From: Mycolicibacterium sp. CBMA 247
Lineage (GTDB): Bacteria > Actinomycetota > Actinomycetes > Mycobacteriales > Mycobacteriaceae
Direction: 5' to 3'
DNA length: 64,000 nt
Assembly (NCBI RefSeq): GCF_009729095.1
Contig: NZ_VTGX01000004.1
Location: 496,001-560,000, forward strand
Positions 17,532-25,695 of the stretch are shown in pieces. The number at the start of each line of letters is the position of its first letter. Positions within the stretch are counted from its first letter, which is position 1. A program made the translations under genes and the position numbers. The notes below the pieces were generated by a model, which was not told where the DNA came from, did no database searches, and saw nothing but the letters and a program-made list of their open reading frames with translations.

Positions 17532-17560
17532 GCGTTCACCATAGCAGAGACTGTCAGTGT

Positions 17561-17618
17561 TGAAGATTTCGTCAGGAGTGCTTGACTGATGGTCACGTCG
17601 TATGTGACGATTTCGTCA
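17561..17618. promoter_or_regulatory. Paired operators of the ring-cleavage operon
   Basis: tgacga-tt-tcgtca at 17605-17618 is a perfect 14-bp palindrome, and tgaagatttcgtca at 17561-17574 is a one-mismatch copy 44 bp upstream. A TTGACT -35-like element (17582-17587) lies between them. The pair sits between the divergent TetR gene and the dioxygenase gene and is repeated with identical spacing at 25526-25583. Confidence 0.75.
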
Positions 17619-17637
17619 GTCGGGAAAGGAGCTCGGG

Positions 17638-18768
17638 ATGATTGACATCGTCGGCGCGCACAATGACCTGCACAGCGACCACGGTGCCCGCAACGGTGAG
17701 CATCCGGGCCGGTCGCGCAATCCGGTTATCAAGGTCGCGGACCTCGCGTGGCTGGAGTTCGAAAAGCCTGACCTGCAACGGGCCGAGGCATTTGCGGGCG
17801 CATTCGGCTTCGCCACGTCCCTGCGGACCGCACACGAGCTGCAGCTGCGGGGCACCGATGCGGGCGCACCCTGCGTGATCATTCGCCGCGGTTCCCGCAC
17901 GCGATTCCTCGGCGCCGCCTTCAAAGCCCAAGACGAGGCCGACCTGCTGCGGCTCGCCAAGGCCGCCAATACTCGCCCCCGGCCTCTGCCAGAAACGATC
18001 GGTGGATTAACCGTCGATCTGATCGATCCGAGCGGCATGCCAGTACATGTCGTGGCGGGCACGCATCAACTCGAATCGCTGCCGGCGCAGACATCGCACA
18101 CCTTCAACTTCGGACACGAACTGCCACGCGTGAATGCGACGCAGCGCCCGTCCCGCGAACCCACCAAAGTGCAGCGACTGGGACATGTGGTTCTGCAGAC
18201 CACCAAATACACGGACGCCCTGAACTGGTACCTCGACTACCTCGGCATGATCGTCAGCGACTTCCTCTTCTTCCCCGGTCAACGTGACCGCGGCCCGACT
18301 ATGAGTTTCATCCGTTGCGACCGCGGGATGACCCCCGCCGACCACCACACCCTGGCGATGGCGCTCGGACCTCAAAACCGTTACGTGCACTCGGCTTACC
18401 AGGTCTGCGATCTCGACGCACTGGCCGCCGGCGGCGAATACCTAACGGAGCGTGGGTACTTCCGGTCGTGGGGAATCGGCCGCCACATCCAGGGAAGCCA
18501 GCTGTTCGACTACTGGCGCGATCCCGAAGGCTTCCTCGTCGAGCACTTCAGCGACGGCGACATGTTCGATTCCACCTTGGAACCGGGTTGGGCACCATTT
18601 GCTGCCTCAGGGTTGGCCCAGTGGGGTCCGCCTGTGACTAAAGACTTCCTCGGCATAAATCCGAAATCTCTTCCCCACGAGGCGCGATCGATGATCACCG
18701 CGCTGCGCGGCGACAACGAATTCGATATCAACCGCCTGCTCGGCCTTATGAAAGTAGCCAACTCATGA
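17638..18768 (+). CDS. Two-domain extradiol (VOC) ring-cleavage dioxygenase
   Basis: 376 residues with two vicinal-oxygen-chelate modules (about 30-145 and 178-310). The second carries the Fe(II) triad H183 (LGHVVLQ), H251 (YVHSAYQV) and E302 (VEHFSDGD). H236 lies where extradiol enzymes keep their active-site histidine. It is therefore a probable meta-cleavage enzyme acting on a catechol-type product of the FAD monooxygenase made by the same operon. ATG 17638 follows gggaaaggagctc. It overlaps the next gene by 4 bp. Substrate unknown. Confidence 0.85.
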   Translation: MIDIVGAHNDLHSDHGARNGEHPGRSRNPVIKVADLAWLEFEKPDLQRAEAFAGAFGFATSLRTAHELQLRGTDAGAPCVIIRRGSRTRFLGAAFKAQDEADLLRLAKAANTRPRPLPETIGGLTVDLIDPSGMPVHVVAGTHQLESLPAQTSHTFNFGHELPRVNATQRPSREPTKVQRLGHVVLQTTKYTDALNWYLDYLGMIVSDFLFFPGQRDRGPTMSFIRCDRGMTPADHHTLAMALGPQNRYVHSAYQVCDLDALAAGGEYLTERGYFRSWGIGRHIQGSQLFDYWRDPEGFLVEHFSDGDMFDSTLEPGWAPFAASGLAQWGPPVTKDFLGINPKSLPHEARSMITALRGDNEFDINRLLGLMKVANS

Positions 18769-19703
18769 CAATCTCGATCCTTCGCACCAACGACGCATGG
18801 TGGGTCCAAACCCCCGCCGGCGCAGCCAAAATCGCCACCAACGCTGCCACCACTGGTGAGCTGCTGGCCGACCGCGCGGCCATCGATGCCGCCGCCCACA
18901 GCGGACACAGCGTGTCCGTCGACAATCTTGACTTGGTGTCGCCGGTGACGACACCGTGCCGAGTGGTGGCGCAGATGACCAACTTCTCCTCCCACGTCAA
19001 AGACGCGGGCATGGACCCAACGACCATCCCGCTGACCTTCTTCCGCAAGTCATCGGGATCGATCAGCGGACCCTTCGACGACATCATCAAGCCAGCCCAC
19101 GTCCAGTTCCTGGACTATGAAGTCGAGATCGGTCTGGTCATCGGCCGGGAAATTCCGGTGGGCACCGAGATCACCGAGTCCAACATGGCGGACTACATCG
19201 CCGGTTTAGTTGTCACGAACGACGTCTCGGCCCGCGATATCCAGCTGCCACAGACTCAGTTCTACGAGGCGAAGTCCTATCCGACGTTCAGCCCGGTCGG
19301 GCCCGCCCTGGTCCTCCTCGACGCCGACGAGCTCAAGAGGTTCAGGGACCTGCGACTGCGATTGTGGGTCAGCGGCGAGCTGCGGCAAGACATGTTGGTG
19401 GATGGCGACATGATCTACCAGCCCCTGCAGGCGCTGAAGTCCTTGGCACGTTTCCAGCGTCTCGACGCCGGCGACCTCGTGATGACCGGAACCCCGGTCG
19501 GCACCGCACTTAGCGCTCCGCCCAAGCCGGTCGAGATCATCGGTTCGCTACTGCCGCCCGCGCTCAAGTGGAAGGCGTTCTTCAAGCGCCAGGCCAGGAA
19601 TCCCAAGTACTTGCAGCACGGCGACGTGGTGGAACTTTCCGTATCGACCGACGATGACGCCATCGACCTTGGTACACAGCGCACCGCGGTGCGGTACGCG
19701 TGA
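18765..19703 (+). CDS. Fumarylacetoacetate hydrolase-family protein
   Basis: 312 residues of the FAH fold. The metal-binding acidic residues are E119 and E121 in LDYEVEIGLVIG and D153 in TNDVSARDIQ. KSYPTFSPVGP and the late MTGTPVG are family landmarks. In ring-cleavage operons such enzymes hydrolyse the C-C bond of the cleaved ring product or decarboxylate it. ATGA overlap with the dioxygenase and GTGA overlap with the next small ORF indicate translational coupling. Confidence 0.85.
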   Translation: MTISILRTNDAWWVQTPAGAAKIATNAATTGELLADRAAIDAAAHSGHSVSVDNLDLVSPVTTPCRVVAQMTNFSSHVKDAGMDPTTIPLTFFRKSSGSISGPFDDIIKPAHVQFLDYEVEIGLVIGREIPVGTEITESNMADYIAGLVVTNDVSARDIQLPQTQFYEAKSYPTFSPVGPALVLLDADELKRFRDLRLRLWVSGELRQDMLVDGDMIYQPLQALKSLARFQRLDAGDLVMTGTPVGTALSAPPKPVEIIGSLLPPALKWKAFFKRQARNPKYLQHGDVVELSVSTDDDAIDLGTQRTAVRYA

Positions 19704-19801
19704 CGGATCCGTTGTGGCCGCAGTACGCCACACCAGCCGACATCGAGGCCGTCGAGCCAATTCCGTTGGACCGCACATGGGACATCGAGGAGCGGTCGTG
19801 A
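19700..19801 (+). CDS. 33-residue coupled small ORF
   Basis: GTG at 19700 overlaps the FAH-family stop (GTGA), and its own TGA overlaps the GTG of the monooxygenase (GTGA again). The peptide MTDPLWPQYATPADIEAVEP continues for 13 more residues. The beginning resembles the N-terminus of mycobacterial acyl-CoA synthetases (LWPQYxTPADIxAxEAVPL), so it may be the trimmed start of a lost ligase gene kept as a coupling cistron. A genuine microprotein cannot be excluded. Confidence 0.45.
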   Translation: MTDPLWPQYATPADIEAVEPIPLDRTWDIEERS

Positions 19802-21345
19802 CACTGGAGTCCGTCCCGGTGGTCATCGTTGGTGCCGGTCCCACGGGTGTCACGGCCGCGACTTTGCTTGCCGATTACGGCGTCCCGAGTCTGGTCCTTG
19901 ACCGTTGGGAATCTGTATACCCGCAGCCGCGAGCGGTTCACCTTGACGATGAGATCAACCGTCTCCTCGCCCGCCTCGGTGTGGCCGAGGAGTTCGCCGC
20001 GATTTCGCGGCCGGCGCTCGGCCTGCGACTGCTTGACGAGAACCACAGAGTGTTGGCGCAATTCGACCGCGACCCGGCCAAAAGCGTTCACAGCTTCCCA
20101 CAAGCCAACATGTTCGACCAACCCGAACTCGAAGAGCTGCTCCGGGCCAATGTGAAAAAGCGCTCCGCGGTGGAGCTGCGGGGCAATTCGGAAGTCACCG
20201 ACGTCACCCAGCACGATCCCGGACGCGTTCGGGTGACCTTCACCGATCGCGTCACCGGCGATGAACACGTCGTCGACACGACCTATGTCCTCGGTTGCGA
20301 CGGCGCCAACAGCATCGTGCGTAGCTCGATCGGGTCCGCGATGGAGGATCTGCGGTTCGAGCAGCGCTGGCTGGTGGCCGACGTGAGCACCGACGCCGAG
20401 CTGAATCAATGGGAGGGTGTGCAACAGGTGTGTAGTCCGGTCCGCGCGGCCACATACATGCGCATCGGGCCTGCGCGCTACCGCTGGGAGTTTCGGTTGC
20501 GGCCAAACGAGACCGCAGACGACTACAGCACGTTGGAAGCCCTGAGCAACCTGATTGCACCGTGGGTCAACGACATACCCGATACCGAACTGGAGTTGGT
20601 GCGGGTCACCGAGTACACCTTCCGGGCGCAGGTCGCGAACCGGTGGCGTGACCGGAATGTCTTCCTTCTCGGGGACGCTGCCCATCTGACGCCACCTTTC
20701 ATCGGCCAAGGCATGGGGGCGGGACTTCGCGATGCGATGAACCTGGCGTGGAAGCTGGCCGGCGTGATCACCGGTGATCTCTCCCCGAGCGTGTTGGACT
20801 CCTACGAGCAGGAGCGAAAGCCCCACACGCGGACGATGATTGGTCTGGCGCTCGGCATGGGATGGGCGATGACCGCAGGCGGCGGCATCGGAGACGCCCT
20901 CCGGCGCAGCATTGCCCCTCGTCTGCACTTCATTCCTGGCATGCGCGACAAGCTAGTCAAAGGCACGACGCCCGCCTTACGCCGATCCGAGTTGGTGATC
21001 AAGGGTCGCCGGCCGCAGCAGTTGGCTGGAACGTTGTGCCCCAACCCTGTTCTCGCCGATGACGGGCGTCTTGATGCGGCGCTCGGCAGCGGATTCTCTC
21101 TAGTCACGACGACGCGTCCACTTGCGTTCCAGTGCGCCCTGCTCGAAGAGCACGGCGCCGTTGTGCACGTAGCCGAACGCGGTAGCGATTTGGCACGTTG
21201 GTTACGGCGCGGTCGTGCCACCGCCGTCATCATCCGACCCGACCGCACGGTCATGTGCGCCGGACGAAACCTCAACAAACTCTGCGCACTCATGCCCCGA
21301 TTCCTACGAGCTGAGGTGCGAGCAAGCCACCGGTCGGAGCGGTAG
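19798..21345 (+). CDS. FAD-dependent aromatic hydroxylase (MhpA/PheA type)
   Basis: 515 residues from GTG 19798. Class A flavoprotein monooxygenase with GAGPTG (12-17) for the FAD ADP moiety, the DG motif CDGANSIVR, and the GD motif GDAAHLTPPFIGQGMGAGLR followed by DAMNLAWKLAGV. A C-terminal thioredoxin-like extension is as in 3-(3-hydroxyphenyl)propionate and phenol hydroxylases. It probably hydroxylates a phenolic substrate to the catechol cleaved by the dioxygenase at 17638. The stop abuts a catalase gene fragment. Confidence 0.88.
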   Translation: MTLESVPVVIVGAGPTGVTAATLLADYGVPSLVLDRWESVYPQPRAVHLDDEINRLLARLGVAEEFAAISRPALGLRLLDENHRVLAQFDRDPAKSVHSFPQANMFDQPELEELLRANVKKRSAVELRGNSEVTDVTQHDPGRVRVTFTDRVTGDEHVVDTTYVLGCDGANSIVRSSIGSAMEDLRFEQRWLVADVSTDAELNQWEGVQQVCSPVRAATYMRIGPARYRWEFRLRPNETADDYSTLEALSNLIAPWVNDIPDTELELVRVTEYTFRAQVANRWRDRNVFLLGDAAHLTPPFIGQGMGAGLRDAMNLAWKLAGVITGDLSPSVLDSYEQERKPHTRTMIGLALGMGWAMTAGGGIGDALRRSIAPRLHFIPGMRDKLVKGTTPALRRSELVIKGRRPQQLAGTLCPNPVLADDGRLDAALGSGFSLVTTTRPLAFQCALLEEHGAVVHVAERGSDLARWLRRGRATAVIIRPDRTVMCAGRNLNKLCALMPRFLRAEVRASHRSER

Positions 21346-21728
21346 GAAGGTCGAAGGGGTTGTACCGGTACGTCTTTGCCTCTGCGAACGGCATGATCAG
21401 CATCTTCAGCGTCCATCTCGGATACTCACCACGCTCGATCGTCTGACAGAGATCCCGCTGGTGATAGTCGGGGTCAGCGCCGGCGATCCGGTCGGCTTCG
21501 GCCTGCGTGAGGAACTCGACGCCCTGGTCGCTGATGAAGTGGTACTTAACCCAGAAGATCTCGCCGTCGGCGTTGATCCAGCTGTGGGTGTGACTGGAGT
21601 AGCCGTTCACGTGCCGCCAGTTCTCGGGGATTCCGCGATCACCCATCAGCCAGCTCAGCTTGTGCGCAGACTCCGGTGACAGGGTCCAGAAGTCCCATTG
21701 CATGTCGTTGCACCGGAGGTTGGTGGCC
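21346..21728 (-). pseudogene. Internal fragment of a haem catalase gene
   Basis: The frame reads TNLRCNDMQWDFWTLSPES, HKLSWLMGDRGIP, NGYSSHTHSWINADGE, FWVKYHF and TLKMLIMPFAEAKTYRYNPF, all in the order of the central part of monofunctional catalases. An in-frame stop precedes TNLR, the haem-pocket N-terminal third is missing, and homology ends at YNPFDL where the sequence meets the end of the monooxygenase gene. About 125 of some 480 residues remain. It cannot be functional. Confidence 0.8.
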
Positions 21729-21786
21729 TACCGCTGACACTCATTCGCCCCCCGGTAGCTGGAATTCGATACCTGCCCGAATCCGT

Positions 21787-22329
21787 TCAAACTCGTTGCC
21801 ATGAAGGCCTTGTCGGGTCGATCAACCTCATGTCCACGGGTCCGAGACCGAAGATGGCGATCACGGCAGGGGCGTGCTGGTTTGCCTGTACGCCGTCGTA
21901 ATGCGGGGTTCGAGCGGTGCGCTTCACATATCCCCCCGCGGCGACCGCAACCGCGTCGCGGGGAGCAAATACACTTCCGCTGTTCACCCACCAGGTTCCG
22001 GACACGACCACGCAGATCCGATCCGTCGCGTATGAATGCGGTGCACTGAACCACCCCGGATTCCACTTCATCAGCACCAGATACGGGCCGGGCTTGTTGA
22101 GATCGCCGTAGAGCGTGGCCATTTGGCCGCTGTGCGGCGGCAGTTTGCCCCACCCCTGAAACGACACCTTGTCATATGGCAGCACGAAGGTCTCGCGCGG
22201 ATCGGGCCCACGTCCGTCCGTAGGCGAGGGATCATCGATACTGTCGTGGTGCCCGCTCCCGCAGCCGGCAAGTCCCGCGGCGGCGATGAGCGACGATGCG
22301 ATCAGCAACGATCGCCGATCGTGGTTCAT
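21787..22329 (-). CDS. Cupin-domain lipoprotein
   Basis: 180 residues from ATG 22329. The signal peptide ends in lipobox LAGC, so the protein is exported and lipid-anchored. The mature part is a single cupin-like barrel: LYGDLNKPGPYLVLMKWNPG, APHSYATDRICVVVSGTWWV, PRDAVAVAAGGYVKR, with possible metal ligands His in APHSYATD and later TPHYDG. Function unknown. The gene is coupled (ATGA) to the upstream reductase gene. Confidence 0.7.
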   Translation of the reverse strand: MNHDRRSLLIASSLIAAAGLAGCGSGHHDSIDDPSPTDGRGPDPRETFVLPYDKVSFQGWGKLPPHSGQMATLYGDLNKPGPYLVLMKWNPGWFSAPHSYATDRICVVVSGTWWVNSGSVFAPRDAVAVAAGGYVKRTARTPHYDGVQANQHAPAVIAIFGLGPVDMRLIDPTRPSWQRV

Positions 22330-23228
22330 GCGCTGGCTTGGTGGCGGGGAAGCCCGCAGGTGGCGGTGATGGCCGATGCGATGTCGTCGTCTCCGTACCC
22401 GTCGGCGATGGCTTCGTGCCATCTCGCTAGCAGGGCTGCGGTAAGGGGCAGCTGCAACTGATGCAGCTGTGCGGCGCGCAACGCGAGTGCAGCATCCTTG
22501 GTGGCGTGCCGCAACGGAAAACCGGGGACGAAGTTCCGATCGACCATTGCGGCTCCCTTAGCGATCGCATAGTCGGAGGCCATCGGTCCGTCGGCGATGG
22601 TATCGAGCAGGAAGTCGGCCTTTAGGCCGAGGGCTGTTGTAAGCGACAGTGTCTCGGCCATTCCCTCGACCATCACGACCATCCAGTTGTTGATCACGAG
22701 CTTGAGCCGGCTACCGTCACCAACGCGCTCGAGCCACACCGTCCGCCGCCCGAGCACATCGAAGATCGGCTGGAGGTGTGAGCGGACCGCCGCGGGTGCG
22801 GCCGCCATTATCAACAGCTGTCCCTCAGCGGCCGGCTGGGAGCTGCCCGAGACCGGCGCATCGACGAACGTGACGCCGTGTCGGCTCGCAAACTCCGCGA
22901 GATGGTCTGACCACTCCACCCCGACCGTGCTCATCTGGACCCAGATCGTGTCGGGCCCGAAGGCAGCCAGGGCGCCTGCCGGACCGGACATCACAGACTT
23001 CACGGCCAACCCGTCGGTGAGCATCGTTATCAGCACCTCAGCACCAGCTGCCGCTTTGGCCGGGCTGGACTTCAGTTGCGCCCCTTCGGCGACCAGCGAC
23101 GCCGCCTTCTTCGGAGTCCGGTTCCATACCTGTACGCGATACCCGGCGCGCAGCAGGTCGCGCGCGATCGGCGCGCCCATGGTGCCGGTGCCGAGCACAG
23201 CAATGGTCGGCGTCGCGGCCGTCATCAC
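22326..23228 (-). CDS. Beta-hydroxyacid dehydrogenase-family reductase
   Basis: 300 residues of the 3-hydroxyisobutyrate/6-phosphogluconate dehydrogenase superfamily. The N-terminal Rossmann motif is VLGTGTMGAP, then WNRTPKKAA, DAPVSGSSQPAAEGQL (substrate loop) and GDGSRLKLVINNW with the catalytic lysine. Substrate cannot be told from sequence; some relatives reduce semialdehydes or imines. Middle gene of a three-gene minus-strand operon with ATGA overlaps on both sides. Confidence 0.82.
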   Translation of the reverse strand: MMTAATPTIAVLGTGTMGAPIARDLLRAGYRVQVWNRTPKKAASLVAEGAQLKSSPAKAAAGAEVLITMLTDGLAVKSVMSGPAGALAAFGPDTIWVQMSTVGVEWSDHLAEFASRHGVTFVDAPVSGSSQPAAEGQLLIMAAAPAAVRSHLQPIFDVLGRRTVWLERVGDGSRLKLVINNWMVVMVEGMAETLSLTTALGLKADFLLDTIADGPMASDYAIAKGAAMVDRNFVPGFPLRHATKDAALALRAAQLHQLQLPLTAALLARWHEAIADGYGDDDIASAITATCGLPRHQASA

Positions 23229-24199
23229 ACGCTCTCCGGGGACGGGCCCGCAACCGGGGCGGCCGACGCCATGATCTTGTCGATCTCCGCGAGGTCGGCC
23301 TGGGTCAACGTGACCTCTGAAGCGGCCAGACTGTCCTCGACGTGGCCGGCTCGGCGCGCACCGACGATGGCGACGTGCACACCAGGTTGAGCCAGTGTCC
23401 AGGCGATCGCCAGCTGGCTGACGGTGATGCCGCGGTCGGCGGCGAACATGGCAAGGTCACGTACTACCGCCAGGTTGAGGCGGTAAGCGTCGCCGGTGAA
23501 AACGTCACTGCCGCCGCGCCAATCATGGGCGTCAAAGGTGGTGTCCTCGGTCAGCGTCCCGGTCAGCAGACCATGTGCGAGCGGCCCGTACACCAGCACG
23601 CCGATATTCTCGGCGGCGCAGTACGGCAGCAGCTCATCCTCGATCTCGCGACGGAACAGGTGGTAAGGCGGTTGGACCGTCTCCACGGGCAGCGTCGCGC
23701 AGAATTCATCGATCTGGTCAGCGGTGTAGTTCGACACCCCAACGTGGCGGATCTTGCCCTCGGTGATGAGCTCGCCGAGAGCACCCGCCGTCTCTGCGAA
23801 GGGTACGGCCGGGTCGGGCCAGTGCACCTGGTACAGGTCGATGTGGTCGAGCCCCAATGCGGTAAGGCTCGAATCCACTCCTCGGCGCAGCCCTTCCGGA
23901 CTGGCGTCGCGGACCACGCCGGTGTCAGTCTGGCGCAACCCACCCTTGGTGGCGATGACGAGTTCGTCGCGGGCGCTGGTTAGTTCGTCGCGCAGCGCAT
24001 AGCCAAGCATCCGCTCGGAGGCGCCGAAACCGTACGCCTGCGCGGTGTCGAAGAAGTTGACGCCGAAGTCGCGGGCGCGCTGTATTGCCTTGACCGCGCC
24101 GTCCTCGTCGACAGGGCCCCACTCTCCGCCCAATTGCCAAGTGCCAAAGGCAATACGCGAGACGTTGAGTCCGCTCTTTCCCAAGGTAGTTGTCTTCAT
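23225..24199 (-). CDS. Aldo/keto reductase
   Basis: 324 residues from ATG 24199 (MKTTTLGKSGLNVSRI), chosen because GGAGAG lies six bases upstream. The catalytic tetrad is visible: Asp and Tyr in FFDTAQAYGFGASE, Lys in VIATKGG and His in YQVHWPDP. NADPH-dependent reduction of an aldehyde or ketone is expected. An in-frame upstream ATG at 24322 would add 41 residues starting MGVSGEDI, a start resembling a small upstream ORF near dps (30770). First gene of the reductase/cupin operon. Confidence 0.85.
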   Translation of the reverse strand: MKTTTLGKSGLNVSRIAFGTWQLGGEWGPVDEDGAVKAIQRARDFGVNFFDTAQAYGFGASERMLGYALRDELTSARDELVIATKGGLRQTDTGVVRDASPEGLRRGVDSSLTALGLDHIDLYQVHWPDPAVPFAETAGALGELITEGKIRHVGVSNYTADQIDEFCATLPVETVQPPYHLFRREIEDELLPYCAAENIGVLVYGPLAHGLLTGTLTEDTTFDAHDWRGGSDVFTGDAYRLNLAVVRDLAMFAADRGITVSQLAIAWTLAQPGVHVAIVGARRAGHVEDSLAASEVTLTQADLAEIDKIMASAAPVAGPSPESV

Positions 24200-24379
24200 A
24201 GCCATCTCTCCATTCGGAACGGGTGGATAACGGTGCGCTTGTGGGGAATTCATGCTGTTCTCGGCGACCCAACCCCGACGATTCCGAATCTGCGACGTGA
24301 TGTCTTCACCGCTGACCCCCATCGGCGTTGTCAGCTAGCCGGTATCGGCGATGTCACGTGCTCTCCAGGATTGCGATAG

Positions 24380-25024
24380 TTATGACGCCGCGCGGCCGGC
24401 CGGCTGGTAACCCCGTTGTTCGCCAACTTCCGCGAGTAGGCAGCGCAGCTGGCATCGACCACGGTGAAGCCTCGATAGCACTGTTCCGACTGGCGTATTC
24501 ATGATCTCGGCGATTTCCTTGCAGCGGAGCCCCTCAACATCGGCGTAGTAGACAACTGTCCGGAATTGCTCGGGTAGGGCTTGCATTGCCGCACTGATCC
24601 GCTCGTCAGGCAACGCGTCGAGCGCTTCATCTTCAGCCGAGCGCAGACGCGTCGATGAGTGCCGGGCACCGGTCACCAACTGTTGATCGGTGATGTCTTC
24701 GGTCGGATACTGTGCAGGCTGCCGCTGTCTCTTGCGGTACCCATTGATGTAGGTATTGGTCAGAATTCGATGAAACCAAGCCGCAAGATTGCTGCCTTGC
24801 CGAAACGTGTGCAAGCCCGAATACGCGTTGAGCAGAGTGTCCTGTAAGAGGTCCTCAGCATCGGCGTGATTGCCAGTCATACGCGATGCGCGACGGTAGA
24901 GCGGATCCAGCAGCGGGAAGGCGTCACGTTGGAATCGTGCTGCGACGTCCAGATCCCTTGTGCAGTCTGGAAATTCACCGGCCGTAGGCCTTCGAGCTGC
25001 ATGAGCAGCTTCGACAATCCGCAT
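24380..25024 (-). CDS. ECF sigma factor, SigH-like
   Basis: 214 residues from ATG 25024. Region 2 ([20 protein letters not shown]), a promoter-recognition stretch [19 protein letters not shown], and region 4 ([35 protein letters not shown]) are almost those of SigH, the thiol-oxidative and heat stress sigma factor. SigH genes are normally followed by the zinc anti-sigma rshA; here the next same-strand gene is the aldo/keto reductase at 24199 and no HxxxCxxC protein is present. Probably an extra SigH paralogue. Confidence 0.85.
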   Translation of the reverse strand: MRIVEAAHAARRPTAGEFPDCTRDLDVAARFQRDAFPLLDPLYRRASRMTGNHADAEDLLQDTLLNAYSGLHTFRQGSNLAAWFHRILTNTYINGYRKRQRQPAQYPTEDITDQQLVTGARHSSTRLRSAEDEALDALPDERISAAMQALPEQFRTVVYYADVEGLRCKEIAEIMNTPVGTVLSRLHRGRCQLRCLLAEVGEQRGYQPAGRAAS

Positions 25025-25205
25025 TTCGTCACCCCGTCGCCCTGCACTTCTGAGCCGCGTATGCGACCTGTTGCCAAGACTTGCGCGCCGGGCCACGGAT
25101 GTCGTCAGGGCAGACGTCCACTTCCGCCCCCCGCCAGCTGCAAGCCTGGTGTACCTGTCAGCGCGAGGGTCGCGATGCGACCGCGATCAAGATTTGGTCA
25201 GCCGC

Positions 25206-25499
25206 CTAGCTGGGATCGTTGATCCCATCGACCGTCGGGAGGGGCAGTCGGCAGATCTCGTCGGCGGCGTCGGCGGACATCCCGACCGCGGAGCAAGGCG
25301 GCGCCGCCTGGTCGGCCGTTTGGGCGTCATCGCGACCGGGTTGGTCAATCAGAAGTTGGCCCACCCCGTACACAGTGCCCGCGGCATGGTCACCGCTAGC
25401 TCTGGATCAGCGACGTGGAACCGGCCCGCCCGGTTGGCCGCGATGATGTCGCGCAGAGCAGGGTGGGCCAGACCTCGGTCAGAGTTACCGCAGATCATA
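25206..25499 (-). pseudogene. Broken C-terminal copy of the TetR regulator
   Basis: One frame gives NSDRGLAHPALRDIIAANRA then GRFHVADPELAV, matching SDRGLAPRAMRDITAAVRAG and GRFQVDDPRLALAV of the TetR protein at 16878-17531. After a +1 shift it continues LLIDQPGRDDAQTAD and DEICRLPLPTVD, matching LLQDEPERDDAAAAD and HEICTRPLPDLD. The DNA-binding half is gone and the remaining half has at least one frameshift. It lies directly beside a copy of the same operator pair (25526-25583). Confidence 0.75.
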
Positions 25500-25525
25500 G
25501 GTTATCTAATGGACACCCTCAATCC

Positions 25526-25583
25526 TGAGGATTTCGTCACTAAGTCTTGAATGAGGGTATCATCGCTATTGACGATTTCGTCA
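25526..25583. promoter_or_regulatory. Duplicate of the ring-cleavage operator pair
   Basis: tgacgatttcgtca at 25570-25583 is identical to the site at 17605-17618, and tgaggatttcgtca at 25526-25539 lies the same 44 bp upstream. The sequence between also agrees at many places, including a TTGAaTGA equivalent of the first copy's TTGAcTGA. It lies before the sensor kinase gene. Confidence 0.75.
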
Positions 25584-25695
25584 TGTCGTCGAAGGATGCA
25601 GATGTTGCGGAACTATGTGAGTGAGACGATGTCGAGATTCGCGGCATCCAATGCGCCCTGGATGCAATCAGGCAGCGATTGTCGGAAGTCCTGAA

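Noticed and set aside
19582-20928. 448-codon frame antisense to the FAD monooxygenase
   Set aside because: Shadow frame; the sense strand has all flavoprotein motifs.
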